NCBI GenBank assembly: GCA_964017145.1
Contig: OZ024846.1
Span: forward strand, 3,348,001 to 3,412,000
Reading direction: 5' to 3'
DNA: 64,000 nucleotides
DNA from: Agrocybe praecox
Taxonomy: Eukaryota > Basidiomycota > Agaricomycetes > Agaricales > Agrocybaceae
The notes below the pieces were generated by a model. It was not told where the DNA came from. It ran no database searches and worked only from the letters and a program-made list of their open reading frames with translations. The position numbers were made by a program, and so were the translations under genes. Position 1 is the first letter of the stretch, and each line of letters starts with the position of its first letter. Below, one piece after another: positions 1-8,731 of the stretch.

Positions 1-879
1 TCGGCGTCGGGATGGAATGTGTCATCAAGGTAAAGTCGTGAAAATAGCCCATCCATTTTCTTGGATCTAAATGCGAGATTGATCTCATGCTCAGGTCGAC
101 TGGCAATGAGAAATTGAATGGGTAGTTCGAATGTTCGAATTGCGTCTGCAATCATGCGCAGAATCCTAGCCTGCAAAACCTCGTCACCACATTCGTCAAG
201 ACCGTCCATGACGATGATCAGCCAGGAACCCAAAGGTGATGAAATTCCTGACGAGCAAACATATTGAAGGGGCTTCATGACTAGGTGGGTAAGCTGATCT
301 TCCAAACTCTTCGTCAAAATCAAGGGGTCCACCTCAATTGCGGAGAGTATCTTGCTTTGAGTAGCCGGGACTTTGTGATAGATCTGGTATGCAATCGTTG
401 CTACGAACGCGCCTGCGTGGTTCCTCGTTCCATCGGATCTCCAGAAAATGAAAGTCACGAGAACGAGCTCGTTGAGAAGACACAGTTCGATAAATGACTT
501 TGTGATGGCTGATTTTCCCGCTCCTGCAGCACCGGTCAGCCACATGATGTATTTGTCCCGCGTTTCCCTGTCGCAACGTTGAGCCCAGTTCATGATCTTC
601 TTCAGGACGGCTATACGGGTATTCGGATGACATTTTGGGCGGTCAAACTCGGCATTCGAATCGTGAAAAGCATTTGGTGCCGTAGCTTCCCTCAGAATCT
701 TAAAAGACCCTACAGACAGTTAGATCCATACCATGTGCGTTTAATCTTTATTACTTACATTTTTCTCCGTCACTTGTGGCATTATGTTGGTTAAATGTAC
801 CGCCGGTCACGAAAATGTTCTGGCCAGATATAAGGGAGTTCTTGGTGATGACACGCCGTCGACGCCGATTGTTGTTCAT
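1..879 (-). CDS. NACHT-domain STAND NTPase, gene A (C-terminus cut by window edge)
   Basis: Two exons are visible: exon 1 at 759-879 and exon 2 from 709 leftwards to base 1, still open at the edge. The 49 bp intron 710-758 has a GTAAGT donor and TAG acceptor, and the phases join to give WSFKILREATAP. I chose the ATG at 877-879 because every paralogue has one at the homologous place (MNNN, MGDN, MDDN, MDDK). Exon 1 encodes 40 residues with the core VTGGTFNQHN. Exon 2 carries Walker A GAAGAGKSAI, the conserved FWRSDGTRNHAGAF, a Walker B written as IIVMDGLDEC (paralogues have VIVIDGLDEC) and IASRPEHEINLAF. Family members are NLR-like ATP/GTP switches; no effector or repeat domain is visible here. 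The rest of exon 2 and exons 3-4 lie to the left. It belongs to the same subtype as D and G by its exon 1 sequence and GTAAGT donor. Confidence 0.88.
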
Positions 880-1780
880 CCTGACTTCAAAACCAAGATT
901 CGGGAGAAAGGCAACGAACTGGATCTTGAATGCTCGCTGATGGGGGAGAGCAAGGAAAGGCAACTGTCATATGGGATAAATACAAGCAATGCACTGGCCA
1001 CGCAGCATGTATTTATGTCTTTACTGCCGAAGTGTCTCAAAGCTGTTCGTTGACACAGCCTTTTTACAAAGCGCTGTGCTGTATATTTGGGGACCCATCA
1101 CATATGGAATCTCTGCGCTGCCATTTAACAACGGAGGGATACAGCCAGAGCATGCATACCACAGCCATGAATAAAAGAGAATGATGGTTACTATTTGTAA
1201 GTATGACCAATTGCTCTATCCAGATGTAAGTGGAGATTAAATGTGAGAGGAATGGATTCAGGGTGACAGACTGTTATCCGAGTCTTGGTAGATGGTTTAA
1301 ACAACGAAATAAAATGAGAAAGCATATATACAGTCAACTCTCTCTTAACCCATACCCCTCATAGCCCATAGCCCCTTATAACCCATACTTTTTTCGGTCC
1401 GGTCACCGTCCACCAAGTTGGTTCGCAGGGAATTCCAACTCATGACCCATAAACCCCTCATAACCCATAACCCATACCACTTTTGGGTAAAAACCCATAG
1501 GTTTTGTCTACTCATTCTATCGCAAAAAGAGGTGCGACGAAGCTCCGACAGAAGACGGCACGACATCAGCTGTGCAATTTTTCTATATTAGGTTGTTAGG
1601 TGATTTTCTTTCCAGTTCATGCATTACTTTCGCTTCTTCCCCCGACATTCAATTCTCTCTCATTGAGCTAGCTATGCACATATGTACTATTCGAGGTGGA
1701 CCTATATCTCACCATACTGGCGTTCGATTTATGCACACTTCCAAAATTCTACACGCGCTCAGTGACTAACAAGTACCGTA
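880..1780. promoter_or_regulatory. Upstream region shared by NACHT paralogues, with an A-specific insert
   Basis: No gene seen. Blocks such as the one around 1150-1180 (ccacagccatgaataaaaga) recur upstream of B, D, E, F and G, so this is the common head-to-head spacer between a NACHT gene and permease debris. A TATA-like CATAAATA on the minus strand lies at 1010-1017, 131 bp before the start of gene A. Relative to D and G, about 300 bp between roughly 1200 and 1530 are unique to this copy and contain the CCCATA-rich repeat. The promoter role is inferred from position and conservation only. Confidence 0.4.
1345..1505. repeat. Imperfect aacccata minisatellite
   Basis: Two clusters (about 1348-1390 and 1441-1500) of aacccata, cccctcata and agcccata units flank a short unique stretch. 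The units resemble telomeric CCCTAA only superficially, because the ATA spacing is wrong. The tract is absent from the homologous spacers of B, D, E, F and G, so it came with the A-specific insert. Confidence 0.6.
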
Positions 1781-2130
1781 ATGTGCGTTGGTGTTTGCCG
1801 TTTCTGTTCCGCATCCTTCACTCCCTTTCCTCCCTTGCACTGTTACTTCAACAGATTTGCTGATAATCCCCACTTAAACAGGTCAACTGGTCCCACATCG
1901 GTCTTTCGAACGTCAACTACGCGCTCTCCAAAGCGACGAGCCCCAATGAGTTGCCAATGTGTTGTAGCTGTCAGCGAATTTCGCTTATCTTGCCGGTGAA
2001 TCTTTTTAATTTCTTCCATTTGAATTGAAATCAATACATTTTGTACAGATAGGCGCAAAGACGGGAGAGATTACAAGAAGTCTTCGAGATTTGGTGCGGG
2101 TGGTTGAGGTTAGGCGTTTGATTGGGTTGC
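1781..2130 (+). pseudogene. Mup1/LAT-type permease remnant (central exon), unit A
   Basis: After an intron-like tract ending in aacag (about 1871-1881), the plus strand reads a degraded version of the permease motif VIWSYVGFSNANYALSEM (about 1882-1940). The frame then breaks around the segment homologous to TLRIAGPLAI. The same decayed segment recurs at 11.9, 23.7, 41.5, 51.4 and 58.3 kb, each time head-to-head with a NACHT gene. Identification rests on the better preserved copy at 7166-7934. It cannot encode a working transporter. Confidence 0.55.
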
Positions 2131-2761
2131 GTGAGCAAAGGAGGTTAAAGAGGACCACCTTATTGCTATAGAACTCATATCATTCACATTCACGAAGATG
2201 TAGACGACCTCGCCTCCGTCCTTACCTGTGCCTAACTCCCTTCATTTACTAACGGCGGCATTTTTTTTACGCTCTGAGTAATCCAATGACCATACCTTCG
2301 TCCTATCAAGATGTCCCCACGTATAATACTCACGTACATTGGATCATTCATTTATTATGCACATCCGAGACGTCTGTCCGCACCAACTTGTTCCTTCAAA
2401 AATTTGAGCCCTGATATAGTAATCTGTAACGTTACCACCATAGTAAAATTTAGCGCCGGACGAGCGCTAATTGGTTGCGAAGCAAATATGACTTTACACA
2501 ACGGCGCAGTGAGCATTTACACTCTTTTTCTGAGCACATTCTAAGCATCTGCACTTAGATGGTTTTAGTTGATTTAACAGTGACGATTTGGAAGCTTGAG
2601 AAATCTGTTTTCTTTCTCTCCAACTCATTTCTCTCAATCAACGAGGTGCTAAAAGCGATTTATATAAACGATGATGTTGTACGTTACTCTATGCTAGTTC
2701 TTGATAAGATTCTTCTACTACTAATCAAGTCCGAATGCTTGATAATTTGAGTCTGAGCTCT
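2131..2761. other. Non-coding spacer duplicated at about 51.65-52.31 kb
   Basis: No convincing gene. The stretch matches 51650-52312 nearly base for base over several hundred bases, for example around 2281-2330 against 51830-51880. It links the permease wreck to the cysteine-rich gene in both the A and F units. Short open frames inside it are not conserved in a way that suggests coding. Confidence 0.6.
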
Positions 2762-3300
2762 TCAGATGCAGTAGAGCACCTTCAACCCGGTCATACAGCA
2801 AGCACCATCACCGCAAGCGGAACGACCCCTTTCTTTGTATCCGCTGGGACAGTTATTTACAGCGCAGAAAGGAGCTGTGCCTTCGTAGTAGTATCCGGGA
2901 GGTATGTAAGAAGCTGCGGCGCGTTCGTTAGCCTGGACTTGCAGCAAGTAGGACAGGGTCTCGGTCTCCCTGGTCTGACCACCAGCGTAAGAAATGTCAA
3001 AGGAGACGACGAGGTTGAACTAAACGAGACGGTGAGTTGCAAATTGAATGCATACAAAGATTAACAGACTTACCAACTGCGTCCAGAGTGATTCGTACAT
3101 CCACGACTTGTCCACCTCGCCTCGAGCTCAACTACAGTCGTACGACGCAACGCTTCACACATTTTTTGTACTCGAACGAACGTCGGCAGTCACTGCCTCG
3201 ACGAACACACTTGAAAATATGCATGGTTCGTATACGCCAAATTGGTTTACAAAAGACGTCCCCCGTGTGCACGACCACTTGATGTATTGACCGTCGAGCT
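2762..3300 (-). CDS. Small cysteine-rich protein, copy 1 (partial gene model)
   Basis: The last exon, 2762-3019, is bounded by a TTTAG acceptor and a TGA stop. It encodes 85 residues starting FNLVVSFDISYAGGQ and ending in a cysteine-rich tail with APFCAVNNC, then SACGDGACCMTG and KVLYCI at the terminus. An intron 3020-3073 (GTAAGT donor) separates it from a further exon rightwards (3074 to about 3300) that reads WSCTRGTSFVNQFGVYEPC in one frame but holds a stop before the donor, so the 5' part is uncertain or decayed. The copy at 52313-52840 has the same last exon of the same length. The spaced cysteines suggest a disulphide-bonded, possibly secreted domain; no signal peptide could be placed. 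Family not recognised. Confidence 0.5.
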
Positions 3301-3663
3301 TCACGAATCGAGATGACGAAACAATGGAGAACGAAGGATAGCGATGGCGAATCAGAACCGACAATCAACGCTACTTCATTCATCAGCGATGTTAATTAGA
3401 GCTTTGAAAACGCGATTGGATGTGGGGGGTTAGATTGACGAGAGAGGGTGACAACTGTGAGGTTATTTGGTGAGGAGATGGGATGCAGGATTTGACGAAA
3501 GACGGTATTCAATATTCAAGGTGGATGAAGCAAATGACGCTGCGAGCGGGGTATGCTGGGCAAGATAGGTTCCAGGCAGATAAGTGGTTGACATTTCTGG
3601 CGCAAAAGTCAGACGAAGAGCAACCTCAAGCTGCGCCATACCGGGTTCCAATGACGGGTCATA
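3301..3663. other. Spacer beside the cysteine-rich gene
   Basis: No gene supported. Homologous to about 52800-53175 and to 34450-34880, so it is the 5' flank of the cysteine-rich family. It may include decayed upstream exons on the minus strand, but frames are inconsistent between copies. Confidence 0.5.
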
Positions 3664-3752
3664 CAGTTGCGGACAAGCAAACTCATCCGATTTTCTCCAC
3701 CATTTATGGGCATTGCCACATGTATCTAAACCTTCTAAAAACAGTTATAATA

Positions 3753-4203
3753 GGGGGATTCACAGTAGCTAAATTATGGCCAACTTTGCTTCAACTTTTG
3801 GCTCAACTTTTCTGCCAACTTCCGAAAAGTTGACATCAAAGTCGGACGAGATGGTGTGAAGGGCCCGCTAGCCGCCAATTGATCAAACTTACTGCAATGG
3901 ACGGAAACTAATTCTTTCGCGTTTGATCTCTGACTATTAATCGTGAAATTTTTTGACATTCATATTAGCAGGACTACAATACACAAAGTTCGAAAATATC
4001 AAGGGGAAAGTATCATAATTGAATGAGTTAGAGGTAAAACAGTCATCTTGACTGTAAAAGTTGGCCATCAAAAGTTGGAGCGAAAGTCGGGCTCGCGAGC
4101 CCGACTTTCGGAAGTTGGCCAACTTTTGGTTCCCAACTTTTTTGTGATCGGGAAAAAGTCGGAATCAAAAGTTGGGCCAAAAGTTGGCTACTGTGAATCC
4201 CCC
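3753..4203. mobile_element. 451 bp MITE nested in the larger element
   Basis: Terminal inverted repeats of 17 bases (gggggattcacagtagc at 3753-3769, inverted at 4187-4203) are flanked by TA, extendable to TAATA on both sides. Subterminal runs of (g)ccaacttttgg continue the inverted symmetry. No coding capacity. It interrupts the enclosing transposon and is therefore younger. Confidence 0.7.
4081..4110. repeat. 30 bp perfect palindrome inside the MITE
   Basis: Bases 4081-4095 are exactly inverted in 4096-4110, centred on gctcgcgagc. With no spacer it would extrude as a cruciform or fold as a tight hairpin. It sits in the right half of the MITE between two aagttgg-type subterminal repeats. Confidence 0.85.
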
Positions 4204-4422
4204 TAATAATATAAAGGATATGACCTAGTTCATCGATTTGCACGAGCCGATTTTTCAAATTCGAAGTTCCAAAAAAATATGAGCCAAAAATATTGGCGTG
4301 TGCTGAAAAAATTCGCTAAAATCTCGAAAATGTCGTTTTTAGATAGCTTTCAATAAACGGGATTCAATCCCAAATGATTATAACTTTCTTACGAGCCGTT
4401 CTTTCAAAAAATAATTCGCAAA

Positions 4423-4641
4423 ATGAAGCCTAGAGGCCGCCCACCCAAGAAAAAAAGAAATATTTCGGGTCTGAAAAACCAGCCAGCCTCATCTGCACAT
4501 CCCCTTCCGTCGATTGTCGAATCTTCCAGCCAAAATGGTAATTATCATGATCAACCGGACGAGGAGCTCGATGGTGGAGAGGATGGGCAGGCGTCCCAAC
4601 GGGCGATGATGTCTATTGAGGCCGTTCTCAACACACCTTGA
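4423..4641 (+). pseudogene. AT-hook N-terminal fragment of a transposon protein
   Basis: A 72-residue frame begins MKPRGRPPKKKRNISGLKN. The RGRPPKKK core is a classical AT-hook minor-groove DNA-binding motif. An acidic, serine-rich stretch follows, then a stop. Similar AT-hook openings are seen on proteins of basidiomycete DNA transposons; I infer this is the start of the element's lost transposase or accessory protein. It lies wholly between the two TIRs of the 3664-4863 element. Not expected to be functional alone. Confidence 0.5.
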
Positions 4642-4865
4642 TAAGATTGGGGTCTCGGCCCGCCTAAAACCCTTGCCTACAGAGCAAAAAGTTGCAAAAT
4701 TTTCGCCAAAAAATTTGGCGCACCTAAAACCTCGTGGGAATTTGATGAAAACACTTTTTTTAGGCTTATTTTGACCGTCCGAGTTCGAATCCGTCGTTAG
4801 TTTTGTCCAAAAAATTCTCGTTCCCGAGATACCAAATCGGATGAGTTTGCTTGTCCGCAACTGTA

Positions 4866-5150
4866 AATGCATGATGCATGATGCATGAACGTTGAACTTT
4901 CAATTTCAGGGCTGACTTTAAAACGGAGCTCTGGCCTGTGACAATGCCGCCAACGCATCCTTGATCTTGAAGCAGTTTATGTATGAGTATTTCTTGGTCT
5001 TCATAAAGTTCTCCATCACGAGGTATATGACCTCCTACACGAAGAACCCAGCGCAGGGAACGTTTCGAATGTAATACCATGACACCAACCTCTCCTAGCT
5101 TCTCAACTCTCCTGTCCCTTTCATCGAAGACTCCAAGAGTGCGGGGCATT
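4866..5150. other. Spacer with atgcatg triplication
   Basis: Starts with three near-tandem atgcatg units (4867-4888) directly outside the transposon. The rest aligns with 53216-53410 and 43120-43260 and holds no supported gene. Confidence 0.4.
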
Positions 5151-5360
5151 AAATATCGGCTCTTTGGATCCCTTCTGCTAACCCTCTTGTTGGCCTGGCA
5201 CTCAACTGGTTAATTCGTCTTCGAAGTTTCGTGGCATCACTGCCCTCGCATCCCGGCGATGGACACAACTTACCTTCCCTCCCTAATAGATCCATTCGTT
5301 TCGTTCTCCACTATCTGGACCGCGTTTGAACGCTCAGCGTCAACATGCTAGTGCAGCGCT
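5151..5360 (+). pseudogene. Permease 3' exon remnant (PLVGLALHW segment), copy 1
   Basis: Decayed plus-strand segment homologous to 13.4, 26.1, 43.3, 53.5 and 59.7 kb. In the better copies it reads PLVGLALHW followed by a PGDGHNLP-like stretch. This corresponds to PLAGLxLHW and PPGDAYNF of Mup1/LAT permeases, next after the LPFSKLW segment. Stops and frame changes make it non-functional. Confidence 0.5.
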
Positions 5361-6600
5361 ATATAGAAATGTTGGATTGCGAGCCATTTAGCTGACGGCT
5401 GTTACTGGGGTCGATATCATACGTCCCCCTTTTTCTTCGTTCCCCGCATTCTCATCTTTACCTGCTTCATTTTTCTCTCAGGACATGGAAAGCGCAAGGC
5501 ATCGTGCATCCCCTGCTTCCTTGTGCCCAACCATCCTATAACGACCCCTCTCTTTGGCCCCACGCCCAACTGGTCAATGCATCTCTTTGTCATTAAACTC
5601 CGACCCAGTGATGCGCAAACCTTCGTCATCGACTTCTTCTCCTACCCACAACCTCAATCATTGGATTCTTCGGTTGTGTATTCCGCTTCGCGCTCACCGC
5701 AACTCACCGTCTATATCACATTACACGGGTACGACAAATCCATATCCAAGTTGCTATACATGTATATGCGTTCCTCACCAACATTTGTCCCCTTCCTTTT
5801 CGTCCCTCGATTATGGCTCTATGCATTCGTTGGCATTTACGTGCTGCTCAGTTCTGCGTATTTCATGTTGGCCTCGAAAGAGCGTATCGCGATGGTTTCA
5901 ACTTTCTTCCACCCTCGCATTGACGGGACGAAGGGATTTTTTTTATCTTTCACAAAATTTCCTGGTCTCGTCCTCCTCATCCAACCTCCTTGGTTTTTTT
6001 GGGACTTTTCTCCATAAGATCGAAATTCAACACTCTTGGGGTTGATCTATTTCGTATGTTCTTTTCTCTCAAAGTCGTGTGATCGTTCAAATACTTTTGC
6101 ACCAATTTTGCACACATACTTGATCATGATGTTGCCCGTCACGTTCTTTTTCTTCCATGTATGGCCATACTACTCGCCAAGTATAAATATAATATATACA
6201 GACCGCTTGAACCTCACAAGAGCCGAAGCGCCCTAATCATTTTAGCCGAACTTCGAAGCGCTCAAGTTCCGAATTCAAACGTGGCTGTGCTATATGTGGG
6301 TACGCATGTTTGCTTGGGACGCCACCGGATTCTCGGGCTACCAGTGCCGCTTCGTTGGTTCAGTAATTAATATTTTGTCCCCGACGCTTTCTTTTGTGTT
6401 CAAAATTCTTTTTTTCCCTCCTCTATGCGCTCACCTCTTTTTTATCAGTCTTCCCACTCGAGGCCGATATATTTCTCAGTATGCCTGCGGTCGATTTTCC
6501 AGACTTCCGAAATGCTCTGGGCGGTCAGTGATAGACAAACACTGTAATGTAAGTGGGTGTTTCTTCTTCCCTTCGTCCCACTTGCATCTTTCTCACTTCT
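5361..6600. other. Repeated intergenic block (shared with 13.7-14.5 and 60.0-60.95 kb)
   Basis: Two overlapping plus-strand frames (5523-6017 and 5554-6045) are open, but their counterparts in the other copies are broken at different places and encode T-rich, non-conserved peptides. I therefore do not call a gene. The block around 5470-5560 recurs at 13.79, 26.46, 43.69 and 60.06 kb. Confidence 0.45.
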
Positions 6601-6800
6601 ACAAGAACTTTGCTGACAATCTTCTGGTACACAGGTCATCTGGACCCATATCGACCTTTCGAACAGCACTTATACGCTCTCCGAAGTAGCGAACTTCCAA
6701 GTTCCGACGCATCGTCTGCAGGACAAGCACGATTGTTAATCTGTTTTATCTCTCAGAGAATCTCGCTCCTGTTGCCGGTACGTCCTTTCTCATATCCCTA
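6601..6800 (+). pseudogene. Permease central-exon remnant, copy 2
   Basis: After an intron-like tract ending in acacag, the segment from about 6635 (gtcatctggacccatatcg) aligns with the VIWSYVGFSNANYAL exon. It is closest to the copy at 35.44 kb and is degraded. It lies about 0.55 kb upstream of the much better preserved fragment at 7166-7934, so two permease pieces are adjacent here. Confidence 0.5.
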
Positions 6801-7165
6801 ATTTGAATTGGGGTCATGTTTTACTTGCATAGGCGCGATTCCGAGAATATTTGCTATGGATAGTTGTGCATAGGCAGAGTTCGGGCTGGGGTTGCATGGG
6901 CGAAAGAGGTCGGGAAGTGCTATTCCCCTTGCCCAGCGGAAGTTATGTCACAAAAGTATCGGATCCACGACCCGCTCTCGATCCCTCACCCTGAATATCG
7001 AAACATCGAGTGTGGATGCCAACGCCGATGTTAGTATGTCAATTGGAATGACATCCCCACGTTCCTCTTCGCGACTGCTGCTTGCTCTCGGTCCATTGCT
7101 CCATCTCATCTTTCAGTTTCTGGTGAAGACGCGGCATTGTTCTCCCCAGTTCGTATAGTAGCATT

Positions 7166-7934
7166 CGTCTGTCTGTCTGACGTTTGTGGTCCTGCTTCAT
7201 GGTCTCCATATTCCAGCCGGGCTTCGTTTGCAGAATACCTTAGGAATGCTGAAGATTGGCATATTGCTTATCGTTGTTGGTGCAGGATTCCAAGCACTGA
7301 CGGGAAACCTTCAAGAGGGAGTTGAAAGGCCCAGAAATTTTGATTCGTGGCAAACGATATGGGAGGGGTCGAGAGGTGGTGGGAGTGTGCTGTGCGCGTG
7401 TTTGTATAATGTTTGTATCTTTTTCCTTCTTCCTTTTTGATCTTTTTTCTTACTTGTTATCAGGTTATTTGGTCTTACGTCGGGTTCAGCAACGCGAATT
7501 ATGCGTTGTCTGAGATGCATAACCCTGCTCGGACTTTGCGCATCGCAGGTCCTTTGGCCATCATTACTGTCACGATTTTCTACTTGCTGTGCAATATCGC
7601 GTATTTTGCAGCCGCGAGCAAAGAAGAGATTACTGGTTCAGGTCGACTGGTAGCCGCGCTGCTGTTTAAAAATGTATGGGGTGAGAAGACGGAGAGAGTT
7701 CTAAACGGCTTCGTCGCTTTGTCTGCATTGGGAAATGTCCTGTCGGTGGTACGTGATCTATGGATAATACTATGTTCTTTGCCAGCGCTGATACTTCAAT
7801 ATCAGTTGTTTTCTCGAGGCCGTGTTAATCAAGTTCTGGGACAAGAACGAGTTTTACCATTTAGCAAGCTATGGACAAGTAGCTGGCCAGCAAAAGCTCC
7901 GTTGGCCGGTCTAAGTCTTCGTAATCATCACTAA
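7166..7934 (+). pseudogene. Mup1/LAT-type amino-acid permease, best-preserved fragment
   Basis: Three exons can be placed. The first ends at 7410 and includes VVLLHGLHIPAGLRLQNTLG and VLCACLYN. The second, 7464-7748, is 95 codons beginning VIWSYVGFSNANYALSEM and containing TLRIAGPLAIITVTIFYLL and a GNVLSV end. The third, 7806-7934, reads LFSRGRVNQVLGQERVLPF and ends APLAGLSLRNHH plus a stop. Introns of 53 and 57 bp have GT-AG borders. These motifs are those of the APC-superfamily high-affinity methionine permease/LAT group, which imports amino acids across the plasma membrane. The N-terminal transmembrane segments are missing, a CTGT slip near 7170 breaks the frame, and homology stops right after PLAGL. 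I read it as a truncated relic and the source model for the other fragments. Confidence 0.72.
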
Positions 7935-8731
7935 GACGACCAACACGAGCCGTCTACTTTTCCTCGCTCGCTTTTCTCAGAGTTATACGCATCCCTTCCA
8001 TCTCATTTGTTTGTGTCGCATCCCGTCCCACTCGCTCCGTCTCTTGATTTCTTTTTCTCTCTTTTTCTTCTTCTATACATCTCTTTCCCTCTCACATCAG
8101 ACTTATGTTGATATCCTTGCCTTTTTTATTACATCACTTCGCCACTTCGCTCCGACTTGTTGGCCCTTCCGCCTAAGTAGCTCTGTATTTTCACGCACGA
8201 CAAGCGCTTTGGTACTGCATCATAGTTCGTGCGCCCCTCTTCTCTTCTCCTTCTCCCTTTGCACTCTTTCTCCTCCCGAGTCCCCTCCCGTTCATTCTTC
8301 ACTTCCAAATATCCATTTTAACTTGATACTCGCACTCATTATCTATGTATGCAGTACGACGCTCCTAATTCAACTTTACCTTGATCCACGATTTGACCTT
8401 CTCGTCATTCCTCCCCTGTTCTCTTTTATGCCACCCTTCTGCCCGCCTTTGTTTAATATTAATTCGAAACAATATTCCACGTCAACCTTGCGTTGTATCA
8501 TATATTTTTCTTTCAAGTGGATAATATTGGATGTTGTACGTTTTATGACTAAATACATAATTTATATCATGAGAGCGAAATCTGGTCAGAGTCGAAGCGC
8601 AGCGTCCGGCGACTAGTTCAAATTTTTGATTCTGCACTTTAACGTCTAAATATGTTAGCTGTGTGTGCTTACTTCCGAGGATTTTATCGTACCTACATGG
8701 GTTTATATGGAAAATCACATCCGTTGCCCTG
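7935..8731. repeat. Pyrimidine-rich 3' flank repeat of NACHT genes
   Basis: No gene. The T/C-rich plus strand (about 8000-8560) recurs downstream of NACHT genes D (19.85-20.45 kb), E (37.5-38.2 kb) and F (45.9-46.5 kb). It is part of the duplicated unit and probably contains the 3' UTR of gene B. A 201-residue frame at 8011-8616 is composition-driven and not preserved in the other copies. Confidence 0.5.

Larger units (their letters stand above)
3664..4863. mobile_element. 1200 bp TA-flanked TIR transposon (decayed or non-autonomous)
   Basis: The first 30 bases (3664-3693, starting cagttgcggacaagc) are perfectly inverted at 4834-4863. TA dinucleotides flank both ends (3662-3663 and 4864-4865). 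A CAGT-type terminus and TA target site suggest the Tc1/mariner superfamily, but no DDE transposase frame is left. Inside are a nested MITE (3753-4203) and a short AT-hook frame (4423-4641). The homologous unit at about 53.16 kb lacks the element, so it inserted after, or was lost since, that duplication. Confidence 0.75.

Noticed and set aside
334..633. 99-residue minus-strand frames beginning MSSEYPYSRPEEDHE or MPSEYPYSRPGED in each NACHT locus
   Set aside because: They overlap the P-loop region in a second frame in A, B, D, E and G and only mirror conservation of the NACHT frame.
1441..1500. Interstitial telomere repeat
   Set aside because: Units are aacccata and cccctcata rather than tandem CCCTAA/TTAGGG; the resemblance is superficial.
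8011..8616. 201-residue plus-strand frame in the T-rich 3' flank
   Set aside because: Homologous stretches at 19.9, 37.5 and 45.9 kb have different frames and stops; pyrimidine bias explains the length.
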